Positions 39,322 to 52,622 of a stretch of 64,000 nucleotides of DNA are shown in pieces. Both the position numbers and the translations under genes were made by a program. Source of the DNA: Eremophila alpestris peregrina (taxonomy: Eukaryota; Chordata; Aves; Passeriformes; Alaudidae); NCBI GenBank assembly GCA_009792885.1, contig WMCF01000007.1:5961932-6025931 (forward strand), written 5' to 3'. Under the pieces are notes generated by a model. That model did not search any database, was not told the origin of the DNA, and was given only the letters and a program-made list of their open reading frames with translations. How positions within the stretch are numbered: position 1 is the first letter of the stretch; each line of letters begins with the position of its first letter.

Positions 39322-42300
39322 TTCAAACTGCATCAGAATAACCTGAATTCTTACTCTAGGACACGTTTGCCTCAGCTGCTGAAGAAATTTAACTGCTGTA
39401 GCTACATGGGCAAATCATTAACTTCAGCACAAGGTAATGCAGCCATACAGAATGCAGTGTAGTATGAAACAAATTAGCCCAAAAAGCTAATTAGATACCT
39501 GAGAGATTAGTCTATGCTCTGAAAATCACTCATGACTGTACCTGAACCAGTTAGGGTTAAACTTTATTGTGCAAAAAGCTGCAGCCACTTAGTATTTTAC
39601 AGCAATAGAGAATCCTTAATCCTTCTCTCTTTTCAAACGTAGTGGGAAGAACTACTGTGCTTTGCAGGAGTAAAATGCTATCAGAACACCCCATTCTGTG
39701 AGGGTCTTCTTCCTAGTTACTTCTCACTTTCAACTGGGCAAAACACTCACATAAGGAATTTTAACTGCCAAACCTTGTGTCAATGAGACTGCATCCGTGG
39801 ACAGAAGCCAAACAGGAAATGCCATTGTCACAACATTTGTAAACAAACTTGGTCTGTGATGTGAAGATACTCCAAGAATTAGTCAATCATATTAAACCCA
39901 CCTCGAATATTCTTTCCCTAGTATCAATATCACCTGTTCAATTACAACTTTCATTTTAATGTTTTGTAGCTTTCTTACAATAAGATTTGCTTGATTTATT
40001 TTTCTGTTCATAATTTTCAGAGACGACAATTTGATAGGATCTTCAAAGACTCAGAATAAACACTAAGCCAACATATAACATGGGATTTTTATAGTAGAAG
40101 AATGGAAATCATTAAGAACTTCTTGGTGCCTTTTTTTCTTTTTTTTTCCTAATTTAAACAGAGAGAAACTAAGTTTTGGCATATCCTGATGTTTATATCC
40201 ATGGCTTATAAAATAAGGGTAACAAAGTATACAGAAGGAGCAACTTCAAAGATCAAGCATTCAGTGAGAGTGCGAAGAAAGTCCTGTATTTGTAAGGCTG
40301 CTTTACTACAATTAAAACCAAATCATACTAATCTCAGTTTTGATTAAAAATGCCTCCCCTATCTCCAGGTATTTTATGACTGTATCTTTACAACAAAGAA
40401 ACAGAAAACATTCCCAAGCATTTGAAGTTGTGTACTGTTAAACTGTGTTTGGTTTGTGCCAATCACCATTTTTCGAAGAGCAGGGGGCTCAGTTAGGAGT
40501 GAACTGCAGGATTAGGATTCCCAATAGATGATCTGGTTGCAGTCACCCTTCCTAAAGGTACAAGAGTTGCTGGTATAGATGAAGGCCAGTTGGTTTCTGT
40601 TCCAGAAAACAGTGCTGGTTTAACAACTATCCAGTGGGTGATGATCATAGCATTTAAACTTGGTTAATTCAGTCTTTGAAAAGCTCAAAAGCTAAAGATC
40701 ACTGAAGAGATGGAACCTGAAGCTATCCCTTATGTGTAAATGTTAATGATATCCTGTATTTAAGTTAATAAATTTATATGAACACTACAAAGAAATGTTA
40801 ACATACTTATTACTGGTAGCCATGCTCTGTTCCTTTCATGAGTGTAATTCAGTACTTTGTTTTACACAGTTAAAATCCTACTCATTCTCCTTAACAAATG
40901 CCTTCCCAGCTAGAAATAATTCTGGTAATACCACAAATAGCATCCTATAGCCATTGAGCTTTATTGACACTCTTTTATGCATAGTGCAATAAAATTAATT
41001 TTCTTCCATATGCCCCTGCTAATTTTTTTTACTTGCTACTTTAATATTCGCTACCAAAACAATTCATTTTTTCCTTATCACAGTAGCAAGGTTACCCTTG
41101 AAAGTTACATGGTTCCAAGGGAAGACTACACAAGAAAGATAAGCACCTAAATGTTACAAACCATGTGACTTGAAAACTCCCCAAATACAAAATAACTAGA
41201 CTGGGAAAGTATTAGAAGAAATCTCCTCTGTGCCCTGCCTATGCTACTGGAGACAGCATCTCAGGCTAGACAGATCTTTGTCTTAATAAACCACAGCCAT
41301 GCACAGTCACCTTAAACTTTGCCCATATCATTAAAGCAGAATTGCTGCTCTTCTGTAACACTTATGACCTAATAACTCAAGTTCAGGTTTATGAAAGAGC
41401 AGTAAAATTCCTGGTAACAAATAACTATACACTGTAAGCACAAGTAATAAGGTTATCATGTATGAGGTTCAGAGGGTGACATCACCCTTTACACCATTCT
41501 GGAGTTAGATTACATACTGCAAAACAGCCTTAACTGCAGAAATTTAGGAAACACCTACTGGTAGCCTTGCAAGTTGAACTAGTTGCTAAGTTTCTAATAA
41601 TCAGTTTATTAAATTCACTGTGGCTTGAAATCTTACTGTGCAGGGCCTACATGTAATACCCAGTACCTGCATGTATAAGGATTGTAAATGCCACCACTCA
41701 ACTGGTTGGTTACAACAGACACCATGAAATTCATTACTTAAACCTTCCTTCACTTCTGAACATCAGTTTCCAGGATGGGCTCCCATCTTCCCTAACCATT
41801 TCAATGAGACCTTTCTTGGGCTAAATGACCCGTGGCATCTATACATCCAGAGTCTGCTGGCTCCCACAGCTATTTAAATTTTGAGCACTGGAAAGAAAAG
41901 CAAAACCATAAGAAAACAACTTTGAAACGAGACTAGAACAGCTCTCAATAATAAGATAGAAGTTCTGATATCTCAAGGAAAAGAGCAATCTGCTTGGCAA
42001 AAATTCTTTGGAGAAAGCCAGGTAAATGCTACAAGTTTTTCTCCGTCTCATTTTTTCAGCTGAAAATCAGTTTGGATACTTGCACCCCACATGCTGGTGC
42101 TCCCATGACAGTGTCCCATCCAGTCCAATGGGCATCACTGTTCACCTGCCTATACAACTGGAAGAAGCACTATAAGCTTGTCCCAACACCATTTTTACAA
42201 ACTAGAGCTTCCATCTTTCAGTTAACCTTTGAGGAGTGCAAATACTCAATGGATATGCTCTATCCTTGTATTTGAAAAACCAAACGGCAAGGAGAAAGAC

Positions 42301-43479
42301 ATTCTTCTTCTTCCCTCCTTGCCAGCTGAAATAAAAACTGGGACAAGGAAGTTTCACTATTGCCTTGGTCCCACAGAGCTTCTGCTTTAGGTTCTGCTCC
42401 AGCAATTGCTTCTGTAATTCTCTAGTTTTTCCCAATCAAAGTAGCAGCATGGTGTTGACATGATTTATCTCACTTTTACTGTTCTGTGCTAATGGGATTT
42501 AGATGGTGCATGGGTTTTTCTTGTGGCACAGTGAGATCTGCATCAACACGATGCCTTCTATTATTAATACACACCGATGTGCTCAACTCCTTACCTAATT
42601 CTTTGAGAAAATATTTTACTGCTGCTTTAGCAGGCAATTTATACAGCCAATTGATCATCTCAATTTACCACCTTCCGTTCTGCTCACAGATAAAAAGCTA
42701 TCTTAAATTTCAAGTTTTCCTGAACACATACATAAAGGATAAACAAATGGCTTTGTTATATAAGTTCACAGCACAAAAATACTATTTTAACATTTTTCCT
42801 CTTATATAATATACCAAAGTCCTCATTTATCTAGCAATTTAAATTTTATTTCTGTACAATATCAGGCACAATGCACTGTTGTACTTCTGAACCATATATT
42901 AAGCAATGACCTCTGATCTCTCTCCCTTACCCCCTTGGCTTCCCGTTAACAGTTTATGAGTTGAAGATAGCATGAGGCTGAACCTCAAAATAATCTCATT
43001 AGTGTCATTTATTTTCTTAAGTCATACTTTCAATCTCTATAACTTCCTGAGGAAATGGGGTTTCATGACTTTATTACACTTCATGTGAAAAATACTTCCT
43101 TTTAGCTTAGTAAAGGAAAAATACTCTAAAACCTGTTAACTGTGTGCACCCCATTTCTTACATTACAAAAAATACAGTGATATAGGTGCTACAGAAACTG
43201 TTGCAATTTTCTAGACCTTTATCATCTTGTTCCCCTCCTTTTCTGACCATTATTGCCTTTTCAGGCTTAAGAATACTAAGAAAACTAAAAATATGACTGA
43301 CTACCAAATTCACCCCTAAAACTTCTTTTTTTCTGTGTCTACTTGAAAAACATCAGTGCAGTTAGGGAACTAAATAACCAAAGCAGCTCCTGAGTGTAGT
43401 AATGCAGTTTTAGACCAGGCAGATATTTCCCTTATAGGGAAAAAAATGTTTTAGTTTTACCTTAGGACCAAAAAGGAAA

Positions 43480-43880
43480 AAGCCCTAGAAACTTCTATGG
43501 TCTCCTGGCAGCCATTGGCTCTGTGCCAGGACAGAGGCATGGATAGGTCTCTTTACCTGTCTTTCAGCAATGGAGCTGTTTCTATTGGGCAGTTTGCCAA
43601 GGACACCTCCCTGACCATTTGGTACTTAATGGGCTGCACAAAGCCCCTCGTGGCTTTTTTGGGGTGTTTTACATAGTGCTGGGGTCTCCTTTGCACTTGT
43701 ATACGGCTTATTTGTTTTATACTGTTTGTTATTTTCTCTTTTTATTAAAACCTTTTCTGTCACAAGGCACGCCTGGAGAAGTGGTCTCGCTCTTATTAAG
43801 CCACTCTAAGAGGAGCAGGCACCCTCAGAGACTTGATACATCTCCAGGTGGCCCATTCCACCCCGTCCACGTGTAAGAAT
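43480..43880 (+). mobile_element. Possible solo LTR or retroposon remnant (unidentified)
   Basis: A block of higher GC content stands out from AT-rich intron 2. It contains a promoter-like cttgtatacggc, then tttttattaaaaccttttct followed by cacaagg, an arrangement like the TATA, poly-A signal and cleavage region of an LTR. A GC-rich tail with ggagaagtggtctcgctc and caccccgtccacgtg follows. I could not identify terminal TG/CA ends, target duplications or a named family, and no retroviral coding region adjoins it. An 85-codon ORF inside (from 43619) resembles no protein I know. A unique conserved sequence is the alternative. Confidence 0.35.
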
Positions 43881-46020
43881 GTATCACCTGAGTTTGGAAA
43901 TATTGGCGTTTACTGCTCCCTGTTAAGAGATTCACTGCTAATGGTTTGGGCACAACTGCAGAAAACAGAACCTATGAAAACCCACTGACCAAAAATAAGG
44001 GAAAGTCTTGGAAAACAGAACTCAAGAGATCATGGCAAAGATATATTAAATTCCTTGTGAAAATACCAGAATTACAAGTACAAATACCAAACACTAACCC
44101 CATTCCCTACCTTTTGAACAGTAAAATTAAACCCAACTTAACATGGGAAAGACAACCTAAAAGTCAACAAAAATCAATGCATGGAACTAGCTACTCAATG
44201 CTTTTATCATCATCTAGTCTACCTGAAAATATGATTGTTGTCCCTTATTTCTTATAAGCAAGGAATAAAAGAGTCACCCTGAGCCACTGAATAGTTAAGT
44301 GTTGACTTGAAACAACTTCTTAAATCTGATTTATGGGTCTTTGAACTGAGAGTGTAGTATGGTGCTCTTCAAAGACAGCAGGATGAGGCATGTAGCTCAG
44401 GGGTAAAGTCAGAAAAACCTTTCAGCAAGCTGAAAAAGTTAGCAAGTTATTTGACAAATCTCTTCTTTCACAAATTCTTCAATGTGCTTTGTTGGCTGAT
44501 AATCAGTCTGCTCCCTGTATCAAGGCCAGTCCATTTTGAAAAATATGACAAATATTCAGACACTGCAGTATAAAGAATGCCTTCAAGAACAATTCTGGTG
44601 GCTTTTTACCAAAATAAAACGTCAGTCCAAAATTTAAGCTACATTGTCAAGTTTGTACATACTCAGTGTCCTTTCCTGAGTTCCTTAAGATCCACCATTT
44701 GATGGAAAAAACACATCAACCAAACTGAAATAAACACTTTCTTCCCCACAACCCCCACAGTGTCATAAGTGGAATTTTTTCTGTAAGATTAAAATCTAGC
44801 AACCCCTCTTTACCACCACACCATTCCCACCAAATCCCCCTACTTTCATCCCGAGGAACTGCAAACACTAGATATCAGATATGAATACAGACAATGCCTC
44901 TCCCCTGCCTTGAAAATACAGAGCCACTGTTCTCCACAGTAATATTAAATAGAAGCTGGCATTGTCCCAAGCTCTGTCAACTTTGTAAACCCAGCAGATA
45001 AAAAGCAACTTACTTAAGCTCACACCAATTCATTAGTCAAGCAAACCAGCTTTGTGCCTAAAAAGTAGAGAGGCAACACATGCAGACAACTAATTCTGCC
45101 ATGGTAGTACACAAAAATACACATACCTGTCCACATACCCATAGAGAGGTTAATTCTCACTTATTACTGCTACCTATCACTCAGATAATAAATTGCCAAA
45201 CTCCAACTCATTCTATAGGACAACTAGAGACACTTCTAAAACACCTTAACACACAGTGAACTTCAATATACTTATGTCAAAAGAAAGGCATAATGATAGA
45301 CAAATTAATATTCTGCACACATACCAAATGGCCAAAAGTGAAACTACAAGGTCTTGGAAAGAATTCAATTCTCCACTTTTAGAAAATATGTTTCACTATC
45401 TTAACTACATGCTTTGTCAAAACCAAAACGAAGGGAAGCATTGTTACATTTCAACCTGTAGAGCTGGTTCTTTAGCCACAAACCATGTAATTTTACAACT
45501 GACTTTCTATAGAAGAAAAAATAGCCAGGAACAGTTTGTTCATCCAAACTCTAAAGAGTAAAGTGGCTTCATGAGTCTCTATTACCCACATTCACTATTG
45601 TGGGAAGCACAGAAAACACAATGAATGACTAATGGCTGAATGAGACATAATTCCCACCTTTTATTCCCAGTTATGAGCTTTTTTTCCTTTTCTTTAAGAC
45701 ACTGATCACATATGCCATCATTTACCTACATGTAACCTGTAGAAGAATTTTGCACCAGATTTTTCTGGGTGGCATAGATTTTAAGACTTTAGCATGGCTT
45801 TAGGTAGGGTGGATGAAAATGGGGATATGAGAGAGAAATTACTTATCAAATGTATAAAAATAACTTCACTTAAATAGCAGACAGAACTAAACGCATTGTT
45901 GGTGACATCTTTTTATCCTAACAAGAACACCTACATCAACTGTGATAATGCTGCCTCTCTTCTTTCTTTCCTAGCATTTGATTTAATTTATTATATAAAA
46001 ATAACAGAAAGCCACCTTAC

Positions 46021-49000
46021 CTTTTTCTTCGTCTATTCGAAAAACTCCTAAACCAGATCCATCTCTGATGGAGTATCTGATCTCCCCATCTCGTCCTGCA
46101 TCTTCATCATAAGCAGATACTGTCATCACTGAGGAGCCAACAGGAGCATCTTCTTTTATAAAGCCTTTATCTGCAAATACGGAAAACCGTGGGGGGTGCA
46201 AGTTTTCATTCACATCAACTATCTCAACCTCAACGTAACACGTGGAGGACAATGAAATGGGTTTTCCTTTGTCCTTGGCCCGCACGGTCAAGTTATAAAA
46301 TTGTTTCTTTTCATAATCCAGTCTTTGCACAATGCGTACTGCTCCACTTATCTTGTCAATGTCAAAGGTGCCATCTCCACTGTCCAAAAGACTGTACCGT
46401 ACTTGACTTGACTGGCCTAAATCAGGATCGTAGGCTTCTAACCACGTAATAATAGTTCCCTCAGGAAGATCTTCTCGAATTTTCACATGGTAATTCGAAG
46501 GAATAAACTTGGGAGGATTGTCATTAACATCTTCTACAGCCACTTTCAAAATAACTGTTGAAAATAATTGAGGTTCTTCAGTAGATTGGTCCCTAGCCTC
46601 AATTTTCAACAAATAGATGTGCTGTTGCTCCCGATCCAGGACCCCTACAACTTTCACAACTCCTGTCACAGAATCAATAGTGAACTTGTCTGTATCAGTA
46701 AGAAGAGAGTATTTCACTTCTCCATTAGCCCCCAAATCTTTATCAGTAGCTCCAATTTGAATTAATGCAGTGTTGGGTTCTTTGTTTTCACTTACTTCAA
46801 CAAAATAGCTGTCTTGGAGGAACTCTGGTGGGTTGTCGTTAGCATCCAAAATGTTTATATCTAAAAGGGTCCAGGCAGACTTCTGTGGTATTCCAAGATC
46901 ATAGACAGTAATATTGAGGGTATATTTATCTTTTAGTTCTCGGTCAAGGGGAGATAGAATTTTCAGCACTCCTCTCTCCATATCAACAATGAAACTACTG
47001 TCTTCGTTACCTGCAGAAATAACATACACTAGCTTTCCATTGAAGCCAGTATCAAGATCAGTAGCATTCAGAGATATTATGCTGGAGCCCACAGGTTGGT
47101 CTTCTTTTATCTCAATGCTGCTGGGGAGAGTACTTCTAAACTGAGGTGTATGCAAATTCACAGAGTGAGTATCAAAGAAAACATCCTCAACTTCTCCACG
47201 ATTGTGCAACTTATTTGCTTGCAAGAGTTTCTCTGCGAGCATTTTGGCAACACCAGTTTCTTCACATTGCAAGTTGACTGGTTTGCGACTACTAGCTACA
47301 GTTATGTTGATATACAATGGTTTTGCAAAGTTCTCTCCATCTGTAGCTGTAATTTTCAAACTGTAAAAAGACATTTTAGCACCTAGGCCATCTATTAGTG
47401 ACTGTTTGAGAGAAAGTACTCCAGAATTTGGGTTGAGGCTAAATAAATCCAGTTCATTTCCAGATTCAATTTGGTATCTCACCAACTGGAGCTCATCAGC
47501 ATCAATAGCAGATACAGTTGTTATTTGTTCTCCAACACCAAGATCCCTGGGTATTACTCCCTCACAATTTATTTTCTCAAAGAGAGGTATATTGTCATTC
47601 AAGTTATTTAAAATAATAGTAACAGGAACTTCAACTTCTCGGCGATATGGTATACCCCAATCAGAGGCTCGAATTCTTAAATTGTAAACCCTTGGCATCA
47701 ATTCATAATCTAAGTCTTCTGAGGTACTAATAATCCCACTGAAATGGTTAATCACAAATGGCAAAGGATTTAGGTTTGCAATGCTATAGGTCACATAACC
47801 ATTTTCCCCTTCATCAGGATCTTTTGCGCTTACTCTCATGACACTTGTACCTATTGGCACATTTTCATCGAAGGAGGCTTTATAGGATGTCTGAGTAAAT
47901 TCAGGAGGATTGCTATTCATGCCTAGTACCTTAATTAATACTTTTGCAGAAGCTCTTCTGTCACTCGTCACAACTTCAAGTTCAAAATGGGATGCATATT
48001 GTGCTTTTATGGGTTCTAACGTGGTAATAAGACCAGTGTGAGTGTTTAAATTGAATTTTACTTTTCCTGGTGTGTTTTTAAATACATATTTTAAATGTGG
48101 GTAACTAGGCACAGCTTTCACCATTATCACAGGTGTGTTTGGAGGAGCAAATTCACTTATTTCAGCTCTATATATCTCTTTTTCAAATCTGACAGGACCA
48201 GACTTAAATTGTGGTGATGTCACATGAACAACTTTTACAGAAGAAAATTGTGGGGGATTCCCTTTATCTTTAGCTTGAAGGGTAAGGTTGTATCCAAAAG
48301 GGTGACTCTCCCAGTCAATGGGACCAATGGCTTTTATTCTGTATTCTTTGCCACCTGGAACAGACCTCACTGTTTTGAACTGCTGAAGCGCATCCCCTGC
48401 AACAATATTTAAAGATGCTATTTCCCCATTTGAACCCTGGTCATTGTCCTCCACGGTTACAATTGCATACGTTGGGTCTGTGTCTGATTCTGATGGAGTC
48501 AAGGGAACAGCTGTAATAACAGGGGCATGTTCATTTGCTTGCTCTACATGAACAGTTAGTTTTGCCATACTGCTTATGCCACTGCTACCATACAGCTTCA
48601 GCCCACGGTCCACAGCAAGAATTTCCATCTCATAACGCTTTGTGTCTGAGTAGTCAAGTCTACCAGTCAGAACTACCACTCCACTAGTTGGATGTATGGC
48701 AAACACATCTGTTCTTTCTTTAAAGCTATAGTAGAACTCTCCATTTGTTCCTATATCTGCATCTGTTGCACTGACTCTTGCGATGCTGGTCCTTATTGCT
48801 GTGTTTTCAGGCAAAGAAACACTGTAAGATGTTGGAGAAAACAAAGGCCGCAGGTCATTTGTATCCAGTACCTGTATCCTGACCTTCGTGCGTGTTTCAG
48901 CATTTGTATTTTTTTCAACTGCTTTAACAGTCAGCATATAATGGTCCTTCACCTCTCTGTTAAGGATAGCTGTGTTTCCTCCCTTGGTCCGTATTCTCAA

Positions 49001-49288
49001 AAAGCAAAAGTTTCCAAGAACATACTCTTCAGCTTTGAACAAGCTCTCACTGTCACCAGAAATAATTTTGTATCTTATGTCCCACAATGGATTTGTAACA
49101 TAAATGCCCATTTTCACTGGATGCCCAACATAAGTCTTGGCTGCAGAATTCTCATACACAGTGGCATTATACTGTACTTGTGTAAATTGCATTGATGGAG
49201 CATGATGTGGCCTTTGATTTCCTTCACAGTTTCCAAAATGCTGCACCAGCAGCATCAGCAGCAACAGCATAGTCAAGTATCTTCCCAT
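46021..49288 (-). CDS. FAT1: FAT1 exon 2 coding part: start codon, signal peptide, cadherin repeats 1-9
   Basis: This large exon encodes residues 1-1089 of FAT1, an atypical cadherin at the cell surface involved in cell contacts, actin organisation and growth control (family knowledge). Translation starts at ATG 49288 in a strong context (gctgccATGg); the open frame upstream of it runs through the splice acceptor and is not exonic. Residues 1 to about 21 form a signal peptide with a leucine core (MLLLLMLLV, 7-15). Cadherin repeats span about 35-149, 150-257, a divergent one near 258-367, then 368-463, 464-569, 570-673, 718-822, 823-927, 928-1034 and the start of the next. Inter-repeat motifs include DTNDLRP (142), NLNDN (562), DANDNPPEF (815), DVNDNPPKF (920) and DVNENLHPP (1025); LDRE occurs at 781 and 884. 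Between 674 and 717 a helical insert (AKMLAEKLLQANKLHN) interrupts the pattern. N-glycosylation sequons lie at 41, 334, 661, 741, 792 and 999. The exon ends GAA GAA AAA G before gtaagg. No stops or frameshifts. Confidence 0.98.
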
Positions 49289-49309
49289 GGCAGCAATTAA
49301 AAATAAACC
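49289..49309 (-). other. FAT1: FAT1 exon 2 5' untranslated leader (21 nt)
   Basis: The acceptor tcttgtttcag ends at 49310, so exon 2 starts at 49309, only 21 nt before the start codon. The rest of the 5' UTR must come from one or more upstream non-coding exons in the CpG island. Confidence 0.88.
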
Positions 49310-51607
49310 CTGAAACAAGAAAGAGATGTAGTAAGACTTATGCTTGTTCAAACATTTATCAAATAAACATTGATGCTTAGTTCAGAATTCATACTTGAAA
49401 GAAAACTGTAGGTTTCACATTCAGACTATATCCTTTTGTTGCAGAAAGTGTCAAAATTATTTGCAGTAATAGAAATACAGATAAATTAAAAATTCCTTAA
49501 AAAAAGCTAAGAATCCATAACATCAAAAGTCTAGGAACTGCTAATGCAACACAAGAAGAATACAGAATACAGTTCAAATGAACACTCCCATGAAACAACA
49601 TGCTAGAAGAAATATGTCAATGCTGCCTGCTGTGAGCAAACAAATCTGGAGCAGTGAACATTCACTCCAATTCTCTACTTCATACATGACAAGGATGCCT
49701 TGTAGAAAATTCTCCTCCCTCATTTCATTTAGATTGTAAAATGACTGATGTGGAAGTAAACTGCAAGAGATGGCTTGATATTACCATCAATCCTTTACAG
49801 TATCCTATGTGCACCTGTTCCAAGAATTATAAATATTATAAACAGAGAATAATTCTGTATTGTGTTACCTCCAGCTCTGACTACCCTTGTAAGAGTAGTG
49901 CTTATCATAAAAAAAATAAAAAAATCCCCCCACAAAAAAACCCAAGCACCATTAAGGTGTAAAGCCCTTAAAGAACAAGACATAGTCCTTTATTCCCCTC
50001 TCAGAACAAATCTGAAACAAATCAAGAGCTATGAGAACAAGAATCTGTCAAAATTACTGGAGGAACATTTCAGTCAGGTTTCTCCAACACACTCCAGAAA
50101 TGACAGAGAAAGAGCCTGGAATAGCAAGACAGTCATAGAGTCACACCTTCACTTTTGAAGTCAGTGTAACATTTTTGCTACCTTAATCTAAGCAAGACTG
50201 CAGTAGGAAAAAAGGCAGAAACCACAGGAACAAGACATCTGGGACCACCCTTCTTCATGTGTGTTTACAGCAACCATCTCTACTCCCTCAAATCTCACAG
50301 TACAACAAATCAAAGCTTCAGAAGGTTCCCTCAACAAGCCCAAGCTTTCAACAAGATCTTGGGGGCAAAATTTCTTTCCAGCAAGTAGAACACAATTCTC
50401 TAACATTGTCTTGGTTACTTTGATTAAATAGTACACATTCATTTCTTTCTCCTTTCTCTATTTGTCCTTAAATTTTTTCCCTTACCTCTCCTTCTGAGTT
50501 TTCTTTCCTGGCCAATCTGCTATACAAATCAAAGTAATTATTCACTGTGTCATTCTTTTATTGTTCCTTACTTTTTTCTCCACGCATTTTACCCCTAGTT
50601 TGCCCTTATACTGTTCTTTGGCTGTAAATCTCTCCTGAGTGCTTATCTTCATGCCAGTTCTGTTCATCTCCGCTAAAATAATAACACATGTTGTCTCCTT
50701 CCTCCACTCACATTTTCTCTTACAGTAATTTCTCTCTTCCCTACTTCCCACCTGCTCAGCTAGGTATGTGAAAGATCACACTGGCTGACATTCCATGGAC
50801 TGACTCTGCCCACTAGCAAACATCAGAGCAAATTAATCTACTTATGTCAACAGTTCAAAACCTCAGAAGGAATTCAGTCACAGATATAGTCAATGATTTT
50901 GACAGGAATTTAGGATGCACACAAACTATAGGAAGTACTGCAGAGGAGTAATGAAAAGAGTATCATTTTGGAAGGAGAAAACAAACGTGTCTGTCTTCCA
51001 AATCTAGCAATTAAGTTGCACAATTAAAACTATAAACATCGCAAACAAAAAGTGAATAAGCAAATAATAAAAAGCATTAAAGCTCTTTGAAGTAAGTCAC
51101 TAGGTGGAATCAATACTTACAAGGTCTTAACACTGAATGAAGAAAAGGTTGGGAGGGCAAATGAGTGAGGTTGAAACAGTCACCATTTCAATGGCTTAAG
51201 AATATCATTCCTTTACTATCTACTTTCCTTCCCAGGCTATGATATGTCCTGGGAATACAGAGACACTTTGGTCCCCAGGGCTTTATGTCCCAGCATACTG
51301 CCAAGTTAACAAATATTTGCATAAAACTAAAAAAACCCAAACAAACAAAACAAACTCTTACACAAAACAGAATTTTTTGCAATAAATAACTGATATCTCT
51401 AATTCCAAAACTCTGAAAATTTCAGGATGCCACCAGACTGGCCTAAAAGGCAATATTAGGAAGATTGCTTAAAACATCATTTTTAAGCAAGCAACACACA
51501 GCTTTTCCTCCATCTTGCTGGAATTTTGGAAGCCATCTATTACTCAATGATCAAATTTTGTGTTGGTCTGATCATATCTTCTTTCTCCCTCAGTTACACT
51601 AGGTTTC

Positions 51608-51630
51608 ATTATTACTATTATTATTATTTA
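51608..51630. repeat. (ATT)n-like trinucleotide repeat
   Basis: About seven ATT units with one ACT interruption lie in intron 1. This is simple-sequence repeat with no other signal. Confidence 0.85.
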
Positions 51631-52576
51631 TGTATACTGAAGTCCAAAACCCAGCTTTTCTTCTGATGCTGTAGGACCCGCTAATTCACTGCCTATGCTT
51701 ATGTTTAGCAACAGGCTATGTGAAGTGGTGGATTTATAATGTAAAACATTGTATCTGTTTGTATCTCACATCTCAGGCACATCATACATAGTGTACCACA
51801 CTAAGATGCATTACACTGCATTAAAATATCCAAGCTTCTCACTAATACTCAAAGTTGAACACAGTATAGCTTTTACTATTACTGTCAATATTGTTCTGTG
51901 CACCTTGCACTTTTTGCTGCTCTTCTGCAACAACTTCAAGTCTGCTCAGAACCAGCAACAGGTAGCCTATTACAAACAATAACATAACCACCAGTAAGAG
52001 AATTCACTCCTCAGCAGTAACCCCTTCGACCTGCTGAGTCACAATCAAGGACACAGAAGTATCTCTCAACTGAGCAGTTAACCATGTCAGATAAAAACAA
52101 TTCAGCAATTTCTCTTACAAGACACTATTTCCATCTTGTCATAATTTACATAGCCACTAGAAACTAAAAAACATTGACTAGGATTATCCAAAAATCAACA
52201 TAGTACATTCTTGGAAAATATGTGATGTATTGAGCAATTCCAGTTATAAAGATCATTAAGTACTTAGAGAAAGTATGAAAGCATTAAGAAAAAGTGATAA
52301 TGTGTTAGATATAAACTCAAATGGCTCATTACAGCGTGCCAAAATGACTGAATTTCAGAAACATTTTAGCCAAAGGCTACACTTTGAACTCCTAAATTTT
52401 TATTATCTTTGGAATATGACCAGTTTAGGATTTTCCGTATCCATGTTCAATACATAAGGCAACCAGTTGCTTAACAAAACATCATAGCCCTAAATTCATA
52501 AGACATGCACACCATATTATTTGGAAAAGCTACTTTCAAACAAACTTTGATTTCCTATCTGGAAATTATTATTCAG

Positions 52577-52622
52577 ATCATTTTTATTTATATACATCTC
52601 CAGGTCATTTTTATTTATATGC
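52577..52622. repeat. Local tandem-like duplication in intron 1
   Basis: The string tcatttttatttatat occurs twice, about 30 bp apart, with acatctccagg between the copies. It probably arose by slippage. Confidence 0.75.

Larger units (their letters stand above)
20169..46020 (-). other. FAT1 intron 2 (25.9 kb)
   Basis: The donor is gtaagg at 46020-46015 and the acceptor ends at 20169. This is the largest intron in the window. Recognisable contents are a CR1 3' end (23347-23512), a poly-T run before it, a CTTT repeat (29147-29167), a T-rich run (34024-34058), a G/T-rich block (39171-39321), an LTR-like block (43480-43880) and small local duplications near 24313, 26216 and elsewhere. The remaining sequence is AT-rich and shows no gene that I can support. 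Regulatory elements are plausible in such an intron but cannot be seen without comparison. Confidence 0.85.

Noticed and set aside
40503..40739. Plus-strand frame with protein-like text (DDLVAVTLPKGTRVAG, later KITEEMEPEAIPYV) and an AATAAA downstream, suggesting a processed pseudogene
   Set aside because: It has two internal stops over 78 codons, close to chance, and stops immediately upstream. I recognise no parent protein. A translated search would settle it; a hit spanning both parts would revive it.
43619..43876. 85-codon plus-strand ORF as a gene
   Set aside because: It lies within the LTR-like block, has no recognisable domain, and its composition follows the block's base content.
46189..49195. 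Plus-strand ORFs inside FAT1 exon 2 (up to 167 codons)
   Set aside because: They are antisense shadows of the conserved coding exon, with no domain or start-site support.
49289..49351. Upstream methionine at 49351 as FAT1 start
   Set aside because: The stretch from 49310 upward is intronic: the acceptor ttgtttcag lies at 49310. The ATG at 49288 has a strong context and is followed by a signal peptide.
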